A stretch of DNA of 52,542 nt from an uncultured Clostridia bacterium (GCA_934454035.1 CAKSFY010000004.1:1-52542); one strand, 5' to 3'; shown: positions 35,148 through 43,714, numbered from the stretch's first letter. The notes: generated by a model from the sequence alone, not told the origin. Program-made: numbers and translations.

Positions 35148-36326
35148 TTATTCGGAGCGCAGCGCTTCGATAGGATGAAGCTTCGCTGCTTTTTTTGCAG
35201 GAGCAATACCAAAGAATACACCGATAAAAATGGAAAAGCCGAATGACACTATAATCATATTTGACTGCGGCGCAAACGACATATTAATAAACTTGCATAC
35301 TATTTCGCCCAAGCCCATGCCGACCAGTATTCCAACCAGTCCGCCCAGTGCGCTTAAAAATACCGATTCTATCAGAAATTGCAGCAATATATCGGTTGTG
35401 CGCGCACCTATTGCTTTTCTTATACCGATTTCACGCGTTCTTTCGCTTACCGATACCGTCATTATATTCATTATTCCTATACCGCCGACAACAAGTGATA
35501 TTGCCGCAATGCCGGCAAGCATCATTGTAAGTGTTGACATCATTTCGTCAAGAGTATCCAGCATTTCCGCAACGCTTGATACATTGAAGCCGTCATCGCT
35601 GCCGAATTTTTGAGTTATAAAAGCCTTAGTTGCCGCAACCGCCGCCTCGACGGTATCTTCTGTTGCGGCACCCAGATAATAAGTGGTTATATTACTGTTT
35701 TTCAAAAATCTTGCCGCCGTGGTATACGGAATTGTAATTTTGTTATCGGCAGAGCTTTCAGTTGAATCCCCGGATTCTTCATATACTCCGATTATTGTAA
35801 ACGGCTGTCCGTTCAGCTTAATTGTCTCGCCGGTCGGGTCGAGTCCCGCATAAAGCTCCTGGACGATATATGTACCGACAATTGCAACCTTTGAACGTCT
35901 TTCTATATCATTGTCCGAAAAAAACCTGCCGGTAACAAGCTTTACCTCTTTTATATCATTATAGCAGGAATCAACTGCGTCCAGCTGCGAACCTGTGTTG
36001 TTATCGCCGTTTTTTGCCTGAACCATTCCGCTGATGTAAGGCGAAACATCGCTGATTAAATCAGAATGTTCCTCAACAAATTGGCGCATATCGTCCTCTT
36101 TTATTGAACGGGAGGTAAAACCTCTCGAAAAACTAACGGTTATAAGCTTTGTTCCGAGCGATGAAAGAGATTCGTTAATTGACTGCGACGCTCCTCCGCC
36201 TATTCCGGTAAGAAGAATAACCGACGCAACACCTATTATTACGCCGAGCATGGTAAGCGCCGAGCGTCCTCTGTTGCCCATAATACTCTTTACCGCCATT
36301 TTAATTGACTGAATCAGTTTTCCCAT
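35148..36326 (-). CDS. MacB-type ABC transporter permease (FtsX fold)
   Basis: Integral membrane protein of 392 residues with the MacB/FtsX layout. TM1 is at ~18-45 (SALTMLGVIIGVASVILLTGIG), followed by a ~220-residue extracellular domain (~50-270) and three C-terminal membrane segments around VSERTREIGIRKAIGAR, the coupling-helix motif that contacts the ATPase. GGAGGT lies before the ATG, which overlaps the ATPase gene by 13 nt. With the ATPase and the MacA-like adaptor it forms a tripartite-type exporter or mechanotransmission complex. Substrate unknown; antimicrobial peptide or envelope-lipid export are family precedents. Confidence 0.92.
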   Translation of the reverse strand: MGKLIQSIKMAVKSIMGNRGRSALTMLGVIIGVASVILLTGIGGGASQSINESLSSLGTKLITVSFSRGFTSRSIKEDDMRQFVEEHSDLISDVSPYISGMVQAKNGDNNTGSQLDAVDSCYNDIKEVKLVTGRFFSDNDIERRSKVAIVGTYIVQELYAGLDPTGETIKLNGQPFTIIGVYEESGDSTESSADNKITIPYTTAARFLKNSNITTYYLGAATEDTVEAAVAATKAFITQKFGSDDGFNVSSVAEMLDTLDEMMSTLTMMLAGIAAISLVVGGIGIMNIMTVSVSERTREIGIRKAIGARTTDILLQFLIESVFLSALGGLVGILVGMGLGEIVCKFINMSFAPQSNMIIVSFGFSIFIGVFFGIAPAKKAAKLHPIEALRSE

Positions 36327-37111
36327 TGCTTGGCACCTCCCTGTCCGTGAAGGTCTGCTTCAAGATCGGCAACCTTTCCGTTAGCCTTATCCGATAAATC
36401 GGAGCCTTTAACATTCGTTGCATCCGCCATATCGTCTCGGTTGTCTATATCACTGACAATTTTCCCGTCTCTTATTGTTACTATTCTTTCAGCCTGTTTA
36501 GCAATATTTAAATCATGAGTTATTATGATAATTGTATTTCCCTCGTCATGAAGCTCATGCATCATCTGCATGATTTCAATTCCCGACTTTGAATCAAGCG
36601 CTCCCGTGGGCTCATCGGCAAGTATCAGCGAGGGATGAGAACACAACGCTCTTGCAATAGACACTCTCTGCTGCTGACCTCCCGAAAGCTCTGTCGGTTT
36701 GTGATTTGCTTTATCCTCAAGTCCTACGCGCCTTAAAGCTTCCATTGCCATTTTTTCTCTTTCCGCTGTCGGAACTCCTCTGTATATAAGAGGCAGCTCC
36801 ACATTTTCACGCGCCGAAAGTTTTGTCAAAAGATTATACTGCTGAAATATAAAGCCGAGCTTTTGATTTCTCAAATCCGCAAGCTGATTGTCTTTCATCT
36901 TGCTGCCCTCGATTCCGTCAATCCAATATCTGCCGCTGGTGGGAACATCAAGGCAGCCAATCATATTCATAAGGGTCGATTTACCCGAACCGGACGGACC
37001 TATTATCGCAACAAATTCATGCTGTTTTATATGCAGACTCACTCCGTCCAATGCTCTGACTTCATTTTCACCCATTTTATATATCTTGGTGATGTTTTCC
37101 AATCTGATCAT
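36314..37111 (-). CDS. ABC transporter ATP-binding protein (MacB/LolD type)
   Basis: Cytosolic ATPase of 265 residues. Walker A GPSGSGKST (~39-47), Q-loop FIFQQYNLL, signature LSGGQQQR, Walker B LILADEPTGALD and switch His in IIITHD are all present. After residue ~218 there is a ~45-residue acidic tail (IDNRDDMADATNVKGSDLSD...) not needed for the fold. GGTGA lies ahead of the ATG, and the gene begins 11 nt after the adaptor gene stop. Partner of the FtsX-type permease it overlaps. Confidence 0.95.
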   Translation of the reverse strand: MIRLENITKIYKMGENEVRALDGVSLHIKQHEFVAIIGPSGSGKSTLMNMIGCLDVPTSGRYWIDGIEGSKMKDNQLADLRNQKLGFIFQQYNLLTKLSARENVELPLIYRGVPTAEREKMAMEALRRVGLEDKANHKPTELSGGQQQRVSIARALCSHPSLILADEPTGALDSKSGIEIMQMMHELHDEGNTIIIITHDLNIAKQAERIVTIRDGKIVSDIDNRDDMADATNVKGSDLSDKANGKVADLEADLHGQGGAKQWEN

Positions 37112-37121
37112 TATCCGTCAC

Positions 37122-38873
37122 CTACATTCCTCCGGGGCCGCCGCCGGGATTTCCTCCCATGCCGCCTCCGGGGCCGCCGCCCATTCCGCCGCCCATTCCT
37201 CCGGGGCCGCCGAACATGTTATCTGCGCCTGATGATTCAACCGTTTGACTGTATATTTCATCACCCTCGGAAAGTCCCGACAATACCTGCGTAAAATCAT
37301 CACCCGAAACGCCTACTGTAATTTCAACAGTCCTATATCCGTCCGGTGCGTCGGGGAGTCTTTCTCCCTTATCTTTCGGAGCGTCGGAGTTCTCCGGCAT
37401 AGCCTGATTGCCGTCCTGCGGTTTTTTATCCGTTTTCTTATCGTCCTTATTTGCAGTCTTTGAAGCATTTTCATCTTTTACAAATACAAACGAACGTCCC
37501 ATTGCCGATTTAATATCGGAGGTCGGAATCCTTAACACATCCTCTGCGCTTTCTACAATTACGCTTGCGTCAACATTCATGCTAGGTCTCAAATTTCCCG
37601 GTTCGTTTATCATAACTTCCGCAGTATAGGTTGTTACTCCGTTGGACGCGGTACCCTCAACCGACAGATTTGAAATCTCACCGACATATTCTTCATTCGG
37701 GAGTGCGTCACAGGTTATCTGTACTTGCTGACCTACCGAAACCTTGCTGACATCAAGCTCATCTATTGCAAGCTCAAATTTAAGCTTTGAAATATCGGCA
37801 ACCACCATCAATACCTGCGTAGAATTTGTCTTATCAATCGTATCGCCGGCTTTTGAGTTTTTAGTAATTACCGTTCCCGAAATCGGAGAAGTGATTTTGT
37901 AATCGTCCAGATTATCCTGCTGCTCTTTCAGTGAAAGCTGCGCATTTTTATATGATATAGCACTGTTTTTAATATTATCCGTAACAGTATCACTCTTTAA
38001 TGAAACCAGTGCCGTTCCTTTAGTTACATAGTCTCCGTTGGAATGGTAAACTTTCTGAACAGTTCCTTCCGCCTGCGAGCTTGCAGTCCCTGTCTCTGCA
38101 TATTTTGCATTGCCGTACCCCGGGCTTATCATGGAATTTACTGCTCCGCCGACTATCTGTCCGTCAGTTATCGCACCCGGATTAGTAAACTCGATAGTTA
38201 CATCATAAAGCTTTGAGCCGTCCGATTGCGGTGTTGCAACTGCCGCTTTATCGGTAACCTTTCCGCTCATCGTGCTCATATTTGCCGAGCTTGTAACCTC
38301 TGCTGCCGAGCCTATGTAAATATTGTTTATCTGACTTTCGTTAAACGGAAGAATAACCTTCATAACACGGCTGTTGTTTATATCCGCAATTTTTGTACCC
38401 ATTGTAACATCATCGCCGACTCTTATATCAAGTCCCGACACAACTCCGTTACACGGTGCGGTGATGGTCAAATCCTCCGCTTTTTTCAGAGCAGAATTAT
38501 AGTTTATCTCACTCTGATCCACAGACAGTCTGCCCTTTTCCAAACCTATATCCGTTGATGAGGTATCAAACTGATACAACACATCGCCCTCTTTCACCGA
38601 ATCGCCGACATCATAATCCGAGCGAACAATGTCTCCGCTGACCATTGAAATTATTTCATATCTTTCATTAGGCTCTACGGCGGCACTGCCGGTTATTGCC
38701 ACCTCTACGTCACCCATTGTCACAACATCTGTGTTTGAGCTTTCCATAGCAGGCTTTTTGCCTTTACCGGAAGTGAGTTTCACTGCGACCAGCACTATCA
38801 CCGCCAATACACATACACAGATTATAAGCTGTTTTTTTGATAATTTCGGCAGCTTTTTTACTCTCTTTCCCAC
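37122..38873 (-). CDS. MacA/HlyD-like efflux adaptor with Gly/Met-rich tail
   Basis: Membrane-anchored adaptor (membrane fusion protein) of 583 residues. One N-terminal membrane segment (~residues 14-33), then a biotinyl-lipoyl-like half (ITAPCNGVVSGLDIRVGDDV), a helical hairpin region (~85-130 and ~265-315), a second lipoyl half (ITSPISGTVITKNSKAGD), a beta-barrel domain and an Asp/Lys-rich linker. The tail is ~35 residues of mainly Gly, Met and Pro (MFGGPGGMGGGMGGGPGG...). An ATG at 38894 overlaps the ribosome site; the GTG at 38873 has AGGAGG 9 nt ahead and is preferred. First gene of the export operon. Confidence 0.92.
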   Translation of the reverse strand: MGKRVKKLPKLSKKQLIICVCVLAVIVLVAVKLTSGKGKKPAMESSNTDVVTMGDVEVAITGSAAVEPNERYEIISMVSGDIVRSDYDVGDSVKEGDVLYQFDTSSTDIGLEKGRLSVDQSEINYNSALKKAEDLTITAPCNGVVSGLDIRVGDDVTMGTKIADINNSRVMKVILPFNESQINNIYIGSAAEVTSSANMSTMSGKVTDKAAVATPQSDGSKLYDVTIEFTNPGAITDGQIVGGAVNSMISPGYGNAKYAETGTASSQAEGTVQKVYHSNGDYVTKGTALVSLKSDTVTDNIKNSAISYKNAQLSLKEQQDNLDDYKITSPISGTVITKNSKAGDTIDKTNSTQVLMVVADISKLKFELAIDELDVSKVSVGQQVQITCDALPNEEYVGEISNLSVEGTASNGVTTYTAEVMINEPGNLRPSMNVDASVIVESAEDVLRIPTSDIKSAMGRSFVFVKDENASKTANKDDKKTDKKPQDGNQAMPENSDAPKDKGERLPDAPDGYRTVEITVGVSGDDFTQVLSGLSEGDEIYSQTVESSGADNMFGGPGGMGGGMGGGPGGGMGGNPGGGPGGM

Positions 38874-38922
38874 AGTATGATTACCTCCTTGCAAATAATA
38901 GGCTATTTACCTTTGCACATTA

Positions 38923-38950
38923 TTATAATCCTAATTTGTATCTTCCCAAT
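38923..38950 (-). promoter_or_regulatory. probable promoter of the export operon
   Basis: Minus strand: -35 TTGGGA (38945-38950), 16-nt spacer, -10 TATAAT (38923-38928), ~50 nt before the GTG start. The -35 is weak. A 14-bp palindrome (ATTTGTAAACAAAT, 38968-38981) lies just upstream. Confidence 0.45.
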
Positions 38951-39070
38951 AAAGAAAATTAAAACAATTTGTAAACAAATATAAATTAAAAATGAATATT
39001 TATTATAAATCGGATAAAACTAAAAAAGGTTGTTAATATACCAAAATCCAAGATGAACGGAGGAATTAAA

Positions 39071-39271
39071 ATGGACAAAACAGCTTTGGTTCTTATTATT
39101 ATCGGCGCAATCAACTGGGGACTTATCGGAATATTCGGCTTTGACGCTGTAGGCGCACTTTTCGGAGGTCAGCTGAGTGTAATGAGCAGAATTATTTTCA
39201 CCGTGGTCGGTCTTGCCGGACTTTGGAGCATCGGAATGCTGTTCAAAAAAATAATTCCGGCAAACGAATAA
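39071..39271 (+). CDS. DUF378 small membrane protein
   Basis: Membrane protein of 66 residues from the ATG at 39071 (GGAGG 7 nt ahead; 6 codons further upstream are not needed). Two membrane segments: ~3-25 with the family motif GAINWGLIGIFGFDAVGALFG, and ~33-52 with VVGLAGLWSIGMLF. DUF378 proteins occur widely in Firmicutes; function unknown. First of two plus-strand genes, divergent from the export operon, followed by a hairpin. No convincing promoter found in the AT-rich gap. Confidence 0.9.
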   Translation: MDKTALVLIIIGAINWGLIGIFGFDAVGALFGGQLSVMSRIIFTVVGLAGLWSIGMLFKKIIPANE

Positions 39272-39279
39272 ATTCATAA

Positions 39280-39309
39280 ACGGACATATCTTTTTGACAA
39301 TATGTCCGT
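39280..39309 (+). terminator. hairpin after the DUF378 gene
   Basis: Perfect 10-bp arms ACGGACATAT and ATATGTCCGT with a 10-nt loop, starting 8 nt past the stop. No clean T-run follows (ACTACTTAAAATTTT), so termination is likely but not sure. Confidence 0.6.
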
Positions 39310-39334
39310 ACTACTTAAAATTTTGCAAAAGCTA

Positions 39335-39363
39335 TTGACAATATTACTCTTTTATATTAAAAT
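39335..39363 (+). promoter_or_regulatory. sigma-A-type promoter of the DUF1292 gene
   Basis: -35 TTGACA (39335-39340, perfect), 17-nt spacer, -10 TAAAAT (39358-39363). The leader is about 40 nt. Confidence 0.75.
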
Positions 39364-39410
39364 ATAGAATGTGTCAAGCGACATAATAACAAATGACGAG
39401 GTGATTTTAA

Positions 39411-39686
39411 ATGGATGAAAACATCATAATGCTTGAAGATGAAAACGGAAATACAATTGAATTTGAAGCCATAGACGTTTATGAATTTAATGATGAAACC
39501 TACTTTGCTCTTCTTGAGATAATGCCCGAAGGCGAGGAAACAGACGAGGTTTTGATTATGAAGGTTGAAACCGGCGAAACAGACGAGGATATGTCCCTGG
39601 TAAATGTTGAGGACGAAGACGAACTTGAAGCCGCTTTTAACGAATTTTTAAGACGTGACGCAGAAGCTAACGCCGAAGAGGAATAA
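39411..39686 (+). CDS. DUF1292 family protein (YrzB-like)
   Basis: Small acidic cytosolic protein of 91 residues, rich in Glu and Asp. ITLEDENGNEIEFE-type opening (here IIMLEDENGNTIEFEAID), then YFALLEIMPEGEETDEVLIMKVE and the acidic VEDEDELEAAFNEFLR. These match DUF1292 proteins such as Bacillus YrzB, of unknown function. GACGAGGTGA lies 6-8 nt ahead of the ATG. Own near-perfect promoter. Followed by the probable 6S RNA gene on the same strand. Confidence 0.93.
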   Translation: MDENIIMLEDENGNTIEFEAIDVYEFNDETYFALLEIMPEGEETDEVLIMKVETGETDEDMSLVNVEDEDELEAAFNEFLRRDAEANAEEE

Positions 39687-39725
39687 GCTTCATAAAATTG
39701 TAACATAGTTGTAAACAAAAAGGTG

Positions 39726-39754
39726 TTGCTTTTTTGTGCAATTTGTGGTATTAT
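39726..39754 (+). promoter_or_regulatory. promoter of the structured RNA gene
   Basis: -35 TTGCTT (39726-39731), 17-nt spacer, -10 TATTAT (39749-39754). The predicted start near 39761 begins AAAGAACCC, whose AAAG and CCC pair with the RNA 3' end. Confidence 0.55.
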
Positions 39755-39760
39755 ACTATT

Positions 39761-39958
39761 AAAGAACCCTGTAATTCACGTGTGATGCTATTATTTTTTA
39801 CCAACACTTCTTATATGGGATTTTCACTCCGTGCATGGCGTATACGCCTCCTTTCCCATTCGGGACTGCCAGTGGACATATAAAATGCATGGGTATTAAC
39901 CCACCTGCTTATGCAGGTAAGAAATTTAGCCTTATCACGGTCTGTATGGGGCTTTTTT
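39761..39958 (+). ncRNA. ssrS: probable 6S RNA
   Basis: A ~198-nt gene between DUF1292 and a convergent gene, with no reading frame. Its ends pair (AAAG-AA-CCC with GGGGCTTT), then GTGAT-GCT with AGC-CTT-ATCAC, giving a long closing stem. In the middle, TATATG pairs with CATATA and CACT with AGTG to form an apical arm. Between closing and apical stems the 5' side is single stranded and the 3' side holds ACCTGC-TTAT-GCAGGT, the large central bubble with a small hairpin typical of Firmicute 6S RNA. The 3' end GGGGCTTTTTT acts as the terminator. 6S RNA binds the housekeeping RNA polymerase by mimicking an open promoter. The call rests on fold and layout; no homology search was possible. Another structured sRNA is the alternative. 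Confidence 0.62.
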
Positions 39959-39965
39959 ATTTATG

Positions 39966-39996
39966 AAAAAAATGCACCCGATCGGTGCATTTTTTT
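39966..39996. terminator. bidirectional terminator
   Basis: Perfect 13-bp arms AAAAAAATGCACC and GGTGCATTTTTTT with a 5-nt loop, between the RNA gene (plus) and the hydroxyacid dehydrogenase gene (minus). A-run before and T-run after on both strands. Confidence 0.9.
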
Positions 39997-40011
39997 GTAT
40001 TCCGAATAATA

Positions 40012-40959
40012 TCAATCCACTCTGTTTCGTCTTTCTCCCGAGAAGAAGGCTTTAATATTTTCTATAACCTCATCAATACATCTTACTCTTGCCTCATACG
40101 CTCCCCACGCAAGATGCGGAGTCAAAACAACATTGTCGAATCCGGTAATCTCATTTATCGGGCTATCCTCCGCCATCGGCTCAACCGAATAAACATCAGT
40201 AGCAAAGCCTGCAATTTTATTATTCTTTACGGCGTCGGCAACCGCCTTTTCATCTATGACCGCACCCCTTGCCGCGTTTACAATATACGCTGTCGGCTTC
40301 ATCAAATCAAGCTGTTTTTTTCCTATAATATGCCTTGTATTATCGGTAAGCGGAAGATGAACACTGATAATATCCGACTCCCGGCACAAAGTATCTATAT
40401 CTGCGTTTTCAACACCATCCTTCGGAGTTTTTGAAAATGCAAGAATTCTGCAGCCCATTGCTTCGGCAGCTTTGGCAACCTGCCTGCCTATATCTCCGTA
40501 TCCGGCAATACCCCATGTTTTGCCCCTAAGCTCATAAAACACAGGCTCAAGTCTGTTATGTATTCCGCTCTTTGTATACTCCCCCGACTTTACGAACCTG
40601 TCATAAAAGGGAAGATGCATAAAAAGCGCAAAAGCAAGCGCAAGAGTAGTCTGGGCAACGCTGTCTGTTGAATACCCCTTAACATTGCAGACCGCGATAT
40701 TTCTATTTCTGCATGCTTCGATATCAACATTATCATAGCCTGTTGCCGTAATGCAGATAAGCCTGAGCTTATCTGCACGGTTCAGTTCCTCTTTGCCTAT
40801 TTTAACCTTATTTAAAATAATAATTTCGCTGTCTGTTATTCTCTCGGATACATTTTCCTTTGACGTTGTATCATAAATTTCGGTTTCTCCAATCCCGGAC
40901 AGGCAAGATAAATCAACATCGCTGCCCAAGGTGGAAGCATCCAATACAGTTATTTTCAT
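40012..40959 (-). CDS. D-2-hydroxyacid dehydrogenase
   Basis: Cytosolic NAD(P)-dependent 2-hydroxyacid dehydrogenase, 315 residues. Rossmann motif GYGDIG (154-159), catalytic Arg231 (NAARGAVID), Glu260 (DVYSVEP) and His282 (TPHLAW) are all in place. After the second nucleotide-binding strand (RILAFSKTP) the usual acidic residue that selects NAD is replaced by Ser176 and Lys177, which could favour NADP. Substrate could be glycerate, hydroxypyruvate or lactate; not decidable here. Starts 6 nt after pyk, so co-transcribed with it; ends at the bidirectional terminator. Confidence 0.93.
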   Translation of the reverse strand: MKITVLDASTLGSDVDLSCLSGIGETEIYDTTSKENVSERITDSEIIILNKVKIGKEELNRADKLRLICITATGYDNVDIEACRNRNIAVCNVKGYSTDSVAQTTLALAFALFMHLPFYDRFVKSGEYTKSGIHNRLEPVFYELRGKTWGIAGYGDIGRQVAKAAEAMGCRILAFSKTPKDGVENADIDTLCRESDIISVHLPLTDNTRHIIGKKQLDLMKPTAYIVNAARGAVIDEKAVADAVKNNKIAGFATDVYSVEPMAEDSPINEITGFDNVVLTPHLAWGAYEARVRCIDEVIENIKAFFSGERRNRVD

Positions 40960-40965
40960 CGGTTA

Positions 40966-42417
40966 TTACCCTTTCCTGTTATACAAAATTTCCTCATCAC
41001 CGACCATATGAACGCGCATAATATTTGTTGTGCCGCTCATTCCTACAGGTGCACCTCCCGTGATGACCACCAGATCGCCGTCCGAAAGAAGTCCCGCGTC
41101 TCTTGCTCTGTCCACCGCATGCTCAAAAAGCGCGTCGGTGTTTGAACGAATCTCATTCATTATGGGAATCACTCCCCATGAAAGATTAAGCTGGCGTCTT
41201 GATTGTTTGTTTGTTGTCGCAGCAATTATAGGACAGCCGGGTCTGAATTTTGAAAGCATTTGAGCTGTCTGACCGCTGAAAGTAAGCGCGATAATTGCGG
41301 TAGCATTTAAATCATGTGCGGTTGTACATGCTGCATGAGATATAGCATTGGTAACGCTTTCCTTTTCAATTGAATCCTGCGATTTTACAAACCGCTTTAA
41401 ATAATCAATATCCCTTTCTGTTCTGGTTGCAATCACCGCCATTGTCTTAACCGCTTCGACCGGATATTTACCGATAGCCGTTTCACCCGAAAGCATAATT
41501 GCGCTTGTACCGTCGTAAATCGCATTTGCGACATCTGTGGTTTCCGCTCTGGTCGGGCGCGGATTCCTTATCATCGAATCGAGCATCTGTGTAGCAGTGA
41601 TAACAATCTTTCCTGCACTGTATGTCTTTTTGATAATTTCTTTCTGATATACCGGCACATCCTCCAAAGGAATCTCAACACCCATGTCACCTCTGGCAAC
41701 CATTACGCCGTGACTTGCCTCAATTATTTTTTCTATATTTTTAACACCCTCGTAATTTTCTATCTTTGCAATAATTCTGATATTCTTACCGCCGTTATTA
41801 TCAAGAAAATTACGCAGTCTTATTATATCTCTTTCATCTCTGGTAAAAGAAGCTGCTACAAAATCGACATCATTTTCTATACCGAACAGTAAATCGTCCT
41901 TATCCTTTTGGCTTAAGTAAGGCATATTAAGAGATACATTCGGAACGTTTACTCCCTTGGAGTTGTAAACAATACCGCCGTTTTTGACAATACATTCAAT
42001 TTTTTCGGGGTCAACGTCAACGGCTTCAAGCTCTATAAGTCCGTCATCTATTAATATCTTTGCACCTGCTGATATATCCTGCGGAAGCTTCTGATAGGTA
42101 ATGCTGACGCCGTTTTCGTCCCCCTCCGTATCATAGGTGTATAAATTGAAAGTCTGTCCGTTCTGGAGCGTTGCAGACCCGTTTTTAAAGCTTTTTACGC
42201 GGATTTCCGGTCCCTTTGTGTCAAGTATGATTGCCACCGGCACATTCATCTGTTCTCTTATGCGCTTTATGCGCTCTACTCTCTCCAGTGCTTCTTCATG
42301 CGAACCGTGCGAAAAATTCAGTCTTGCCGCATCCATTCCTGCCAGGATAAGCTTTCTGAGCATTTCGTCACTGTCTGTAGCAGGTCCCATTGTACAAATA
42401 ATTTTTGTCTTTCTCAT
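40966..42417 (-). CDS. pyk: pyruvate kinase
   Basis: Last ATP-yielding step of glycolysis (PEP + ADP to pyruvate + ATP). 483 residues. Motifs: RKTKIICTMGPA at the N-terminus, ARLNFSHGSHEE, LDTKGPEIR (start of the B domain), FIAKIENYEG-like IAKIENYEGVKN, VARGDMGVEIP and ATQMLDSMI-NPRPTRAE, followed by the C domain. It lacks the extra C-terminal PEP-utilising domain found in Bacillus Pyk. GAGAGGA upstream of the ATG. It lies downstream of pfkA but separated from it by a strong terminator. Confidence 0.97.
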   Translation of the reverse strand: MRKTKIICTMGPATDSDEMLRKLILAGMDAARLNFSHGSHEEALERVERIKRIREQMNVPVAIILDTKGPEIRVKSFKNGSATLQNGQTFNLYTYDTEGDENGVSITYQKLPQDISAGAKILIDDGLIELEAVDVDPEKIECIVKNGGIVYNSKGVNVPNVSLNMPYLSQKDKDDLLFGIENDVDFVAASFTRDERDIIRLRNFLDNNGGKNIRIIAKIENYEGVKNIEKIIEASHGVMVARGDMGVEIPLEDVPVYQKEIIKKTYSAGKIVITATQMLDSMIRNPRPTRAETTDVANAIYDGTSAIMLSGETAIGKYPVEAVKTMAVIATRTERDIDYLKRFVKSQDSIEKESVTNAISHAACTTAHDLNATAIIALTFSGQTAQMLSKFRPGCPIIAATTNKQSRRQLNLSWGVIPIMNEIRSNTDALFEHAVDRARDAGLLSDGDLVVITGGAPVGMSGTTNIMRVHMVGDEEILYNRKG

Positions 42418-42447
42418 ATAAAATGTCCTCTCTTAATAATTCTCTCC

Positions 42448-42485
42448 AAAAAAGGGTTGTTTCATTTATACCGAAACAACCCTTT
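42448..42485 (-). terminator. terminator between pfkA and pyk
   Basis: Arms AAAGGGTTGTTTC and GAAACAACCCTTT (13 bp, 9-nt loop) followed on the minus strand by TTTTTTGG. Starts about 5 nt past the pfkA stop, so pyk needs read-through or its own promoter. Confidence 0.9.
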
Positions 42486-42489
42486 AACC

Positions 42490-43461
42490 TCATACCGATA
42501 ATTTCTTTGCAAGTTCAATCAAATCCATAGAAATATTCTTCTTCATTGCAAGACCTTCTTCAATATCTACATCGGTAATTTTGCCGTCTTGCATACAAAC
42601 TATTCTGTTGCTCTTTCCCTCAATCAAAAGCTCAACAGCTCTGCCGCCCATTTCACTTGCCGTAACACGGTCGCGAACTGTCGGACTGCCGCCTCTTTGA
42701 ACATGTCCGAGTATGGTTGCACGGCTTTCAATTCCTGTCTTTTCTTCAATCTTTTTAGCCATTTCCATAACACCGCCAACGCCCTCGGCAACTATTACTA
42801 TATTGTGCTTTCTTCCTCTTGTTTTACCCTCAAGTATCGGGCGAAGTACATCATTATCAAAATCAAAAGGAATTTCCGGAATAAGCACAACCTCCGCGCC
42901 GCACGCAATTGCGGCATTAATCGCAATATAGCCTGCACCTCTTCCCATTACTTCAACCACTGAGCAGCGCTCATGGCTGGAGGAGGTATCTCTTAATTTA
43001 TCAACCGCATCCTTAACCGTATTAAGACATGTATCAAAGCCAACCGTGTATTCGCTGCAATCAATGTCATTATCTATTGTACCGGGCATTGCAACCGTAG
43101 GCAAGCCTGCTCTTGTAAGCTCTCTTGCTCCTTTGAATGAGCCGTCTCCGCCGATGACAACCAGACCGTCAAGTCCTGCCGCATTGGCATTTTCAACAGC
43201 TTTTTTGATTCCCTCCGGAGTTTTGAATTCAAGACATCTTGCAGTTTGAAGAATTGTTCCTCCTTTTTGCAGGGTTTCTCCGACGCTTCTTGCCGTCATC
43301 GGATGCATTATATTATTCAAAAGACCGTTGTAGCCGTGCTGGATTCCCATAACTTCAAGATTGTGATAGCATCCGACTCTGACAACTGCTCTGATTGCCG
43401 CGTTCATTCCCGGAGCATCGCCTCCGCTTGTCAGTACTCCTATTTTCTTTACCTGTGCCAT
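42490..43461 (-). CDS. pfkA: ATP-dependent 6-phosphofructokinase
   Basis: Commits fructose 6-phosphate to glycolysis. 323 residues. GVLTSGGDAPGMNAAIRAVV at the N-terminus, GGDGS (104-108), PGTIDNDI (126-133) with the catalytic base Asp130, and MGRGAGYIA. Gly107 and Gly127, at the positions that are Asp and Lys in pyrophosphate-dependent enzymes, identify the ATP-dependent type, notable because a pyrophosphate-using pump (hppA) is nearby. Start ATG with AAGGGATGA upstream. Follows a 63-residue small protein gene by 33 nt. Confidence 0.97.
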   Translation of the reverse strand: MAQVKKIGVLTSGGDAPGMNAAIRAVVRVGCYHNLEVMGIQHGYNGLLNNIMHPMTARSVGETLQKGGTILQTARCLEFKTPEGIKKAVENANAAGLDGLVVIGGDGSFKGARELTRAGLPTVAMPGTIDNDIDCSEYTVGFDTCLNTVKDAVDKLRDTSSSHERCSVVEVMGRGAGYIAINAAIACGAEVVLIPEIPFDFDNDVLRPILEGKTRGRKHNIVIVAEGVGGVMEMAKKIEEKTGIESRATILGHVQRGGSPTVRDRVTASEMGGRAVELLIEGKSNRIVCMQDGKITDVDIEEGLAMKKNISMDLIELAKKLSV

Positions 43462-43494
43462 ATATAAATCATCCCTTCATATGTTTTTAGCCTA

Positions 43495-43686
43495 TCATAG
43501 CTCTGCCACAAGAATCAATTCATGTGCCTTTTCCACTTCTGTTGCCGGCACTAAAATCTCATAGCAATAATTTTCCTCGCTCTTTTTAAGCGAGCGGATT
43601 TTTGTGATTATTTCTCCATCCTCAAGAGCCTTGCGAATCTGTTCCGCATTCTCTTTATCCTGAGTCATATAAACAACTGTCCACAT
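43495..43686 (-). CDS. DUF2007-like small protein
   Basis: 63-residue cytosolic protein, MWTVVYMTQDKENAEQIRK..., with a ferredoxin-like beta-alpha-beta pattern (WTVVYM, EQIRKALEDGEIITKI, YEILVPATEVEKAHELI). This resembles the DUF2007/putative signal-transducing small proteins found near acc or pfkA genes in Clostridia. Function unknown. Between mtrB and pfkA on the same strand; gaps of 28 and 33 nt suggest a shared transcript. Confidence 0.8.
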   Translation of the reverse strand: MWTVVYMTQDKENAEQIRKALEDGEIITKIRSLKKSEENYCYEILVPATEVEKAHELILVAEL

Positions 43687-43714
43687 AACTTTTTCAATAC
43701 CCCTTTTTTAAATA

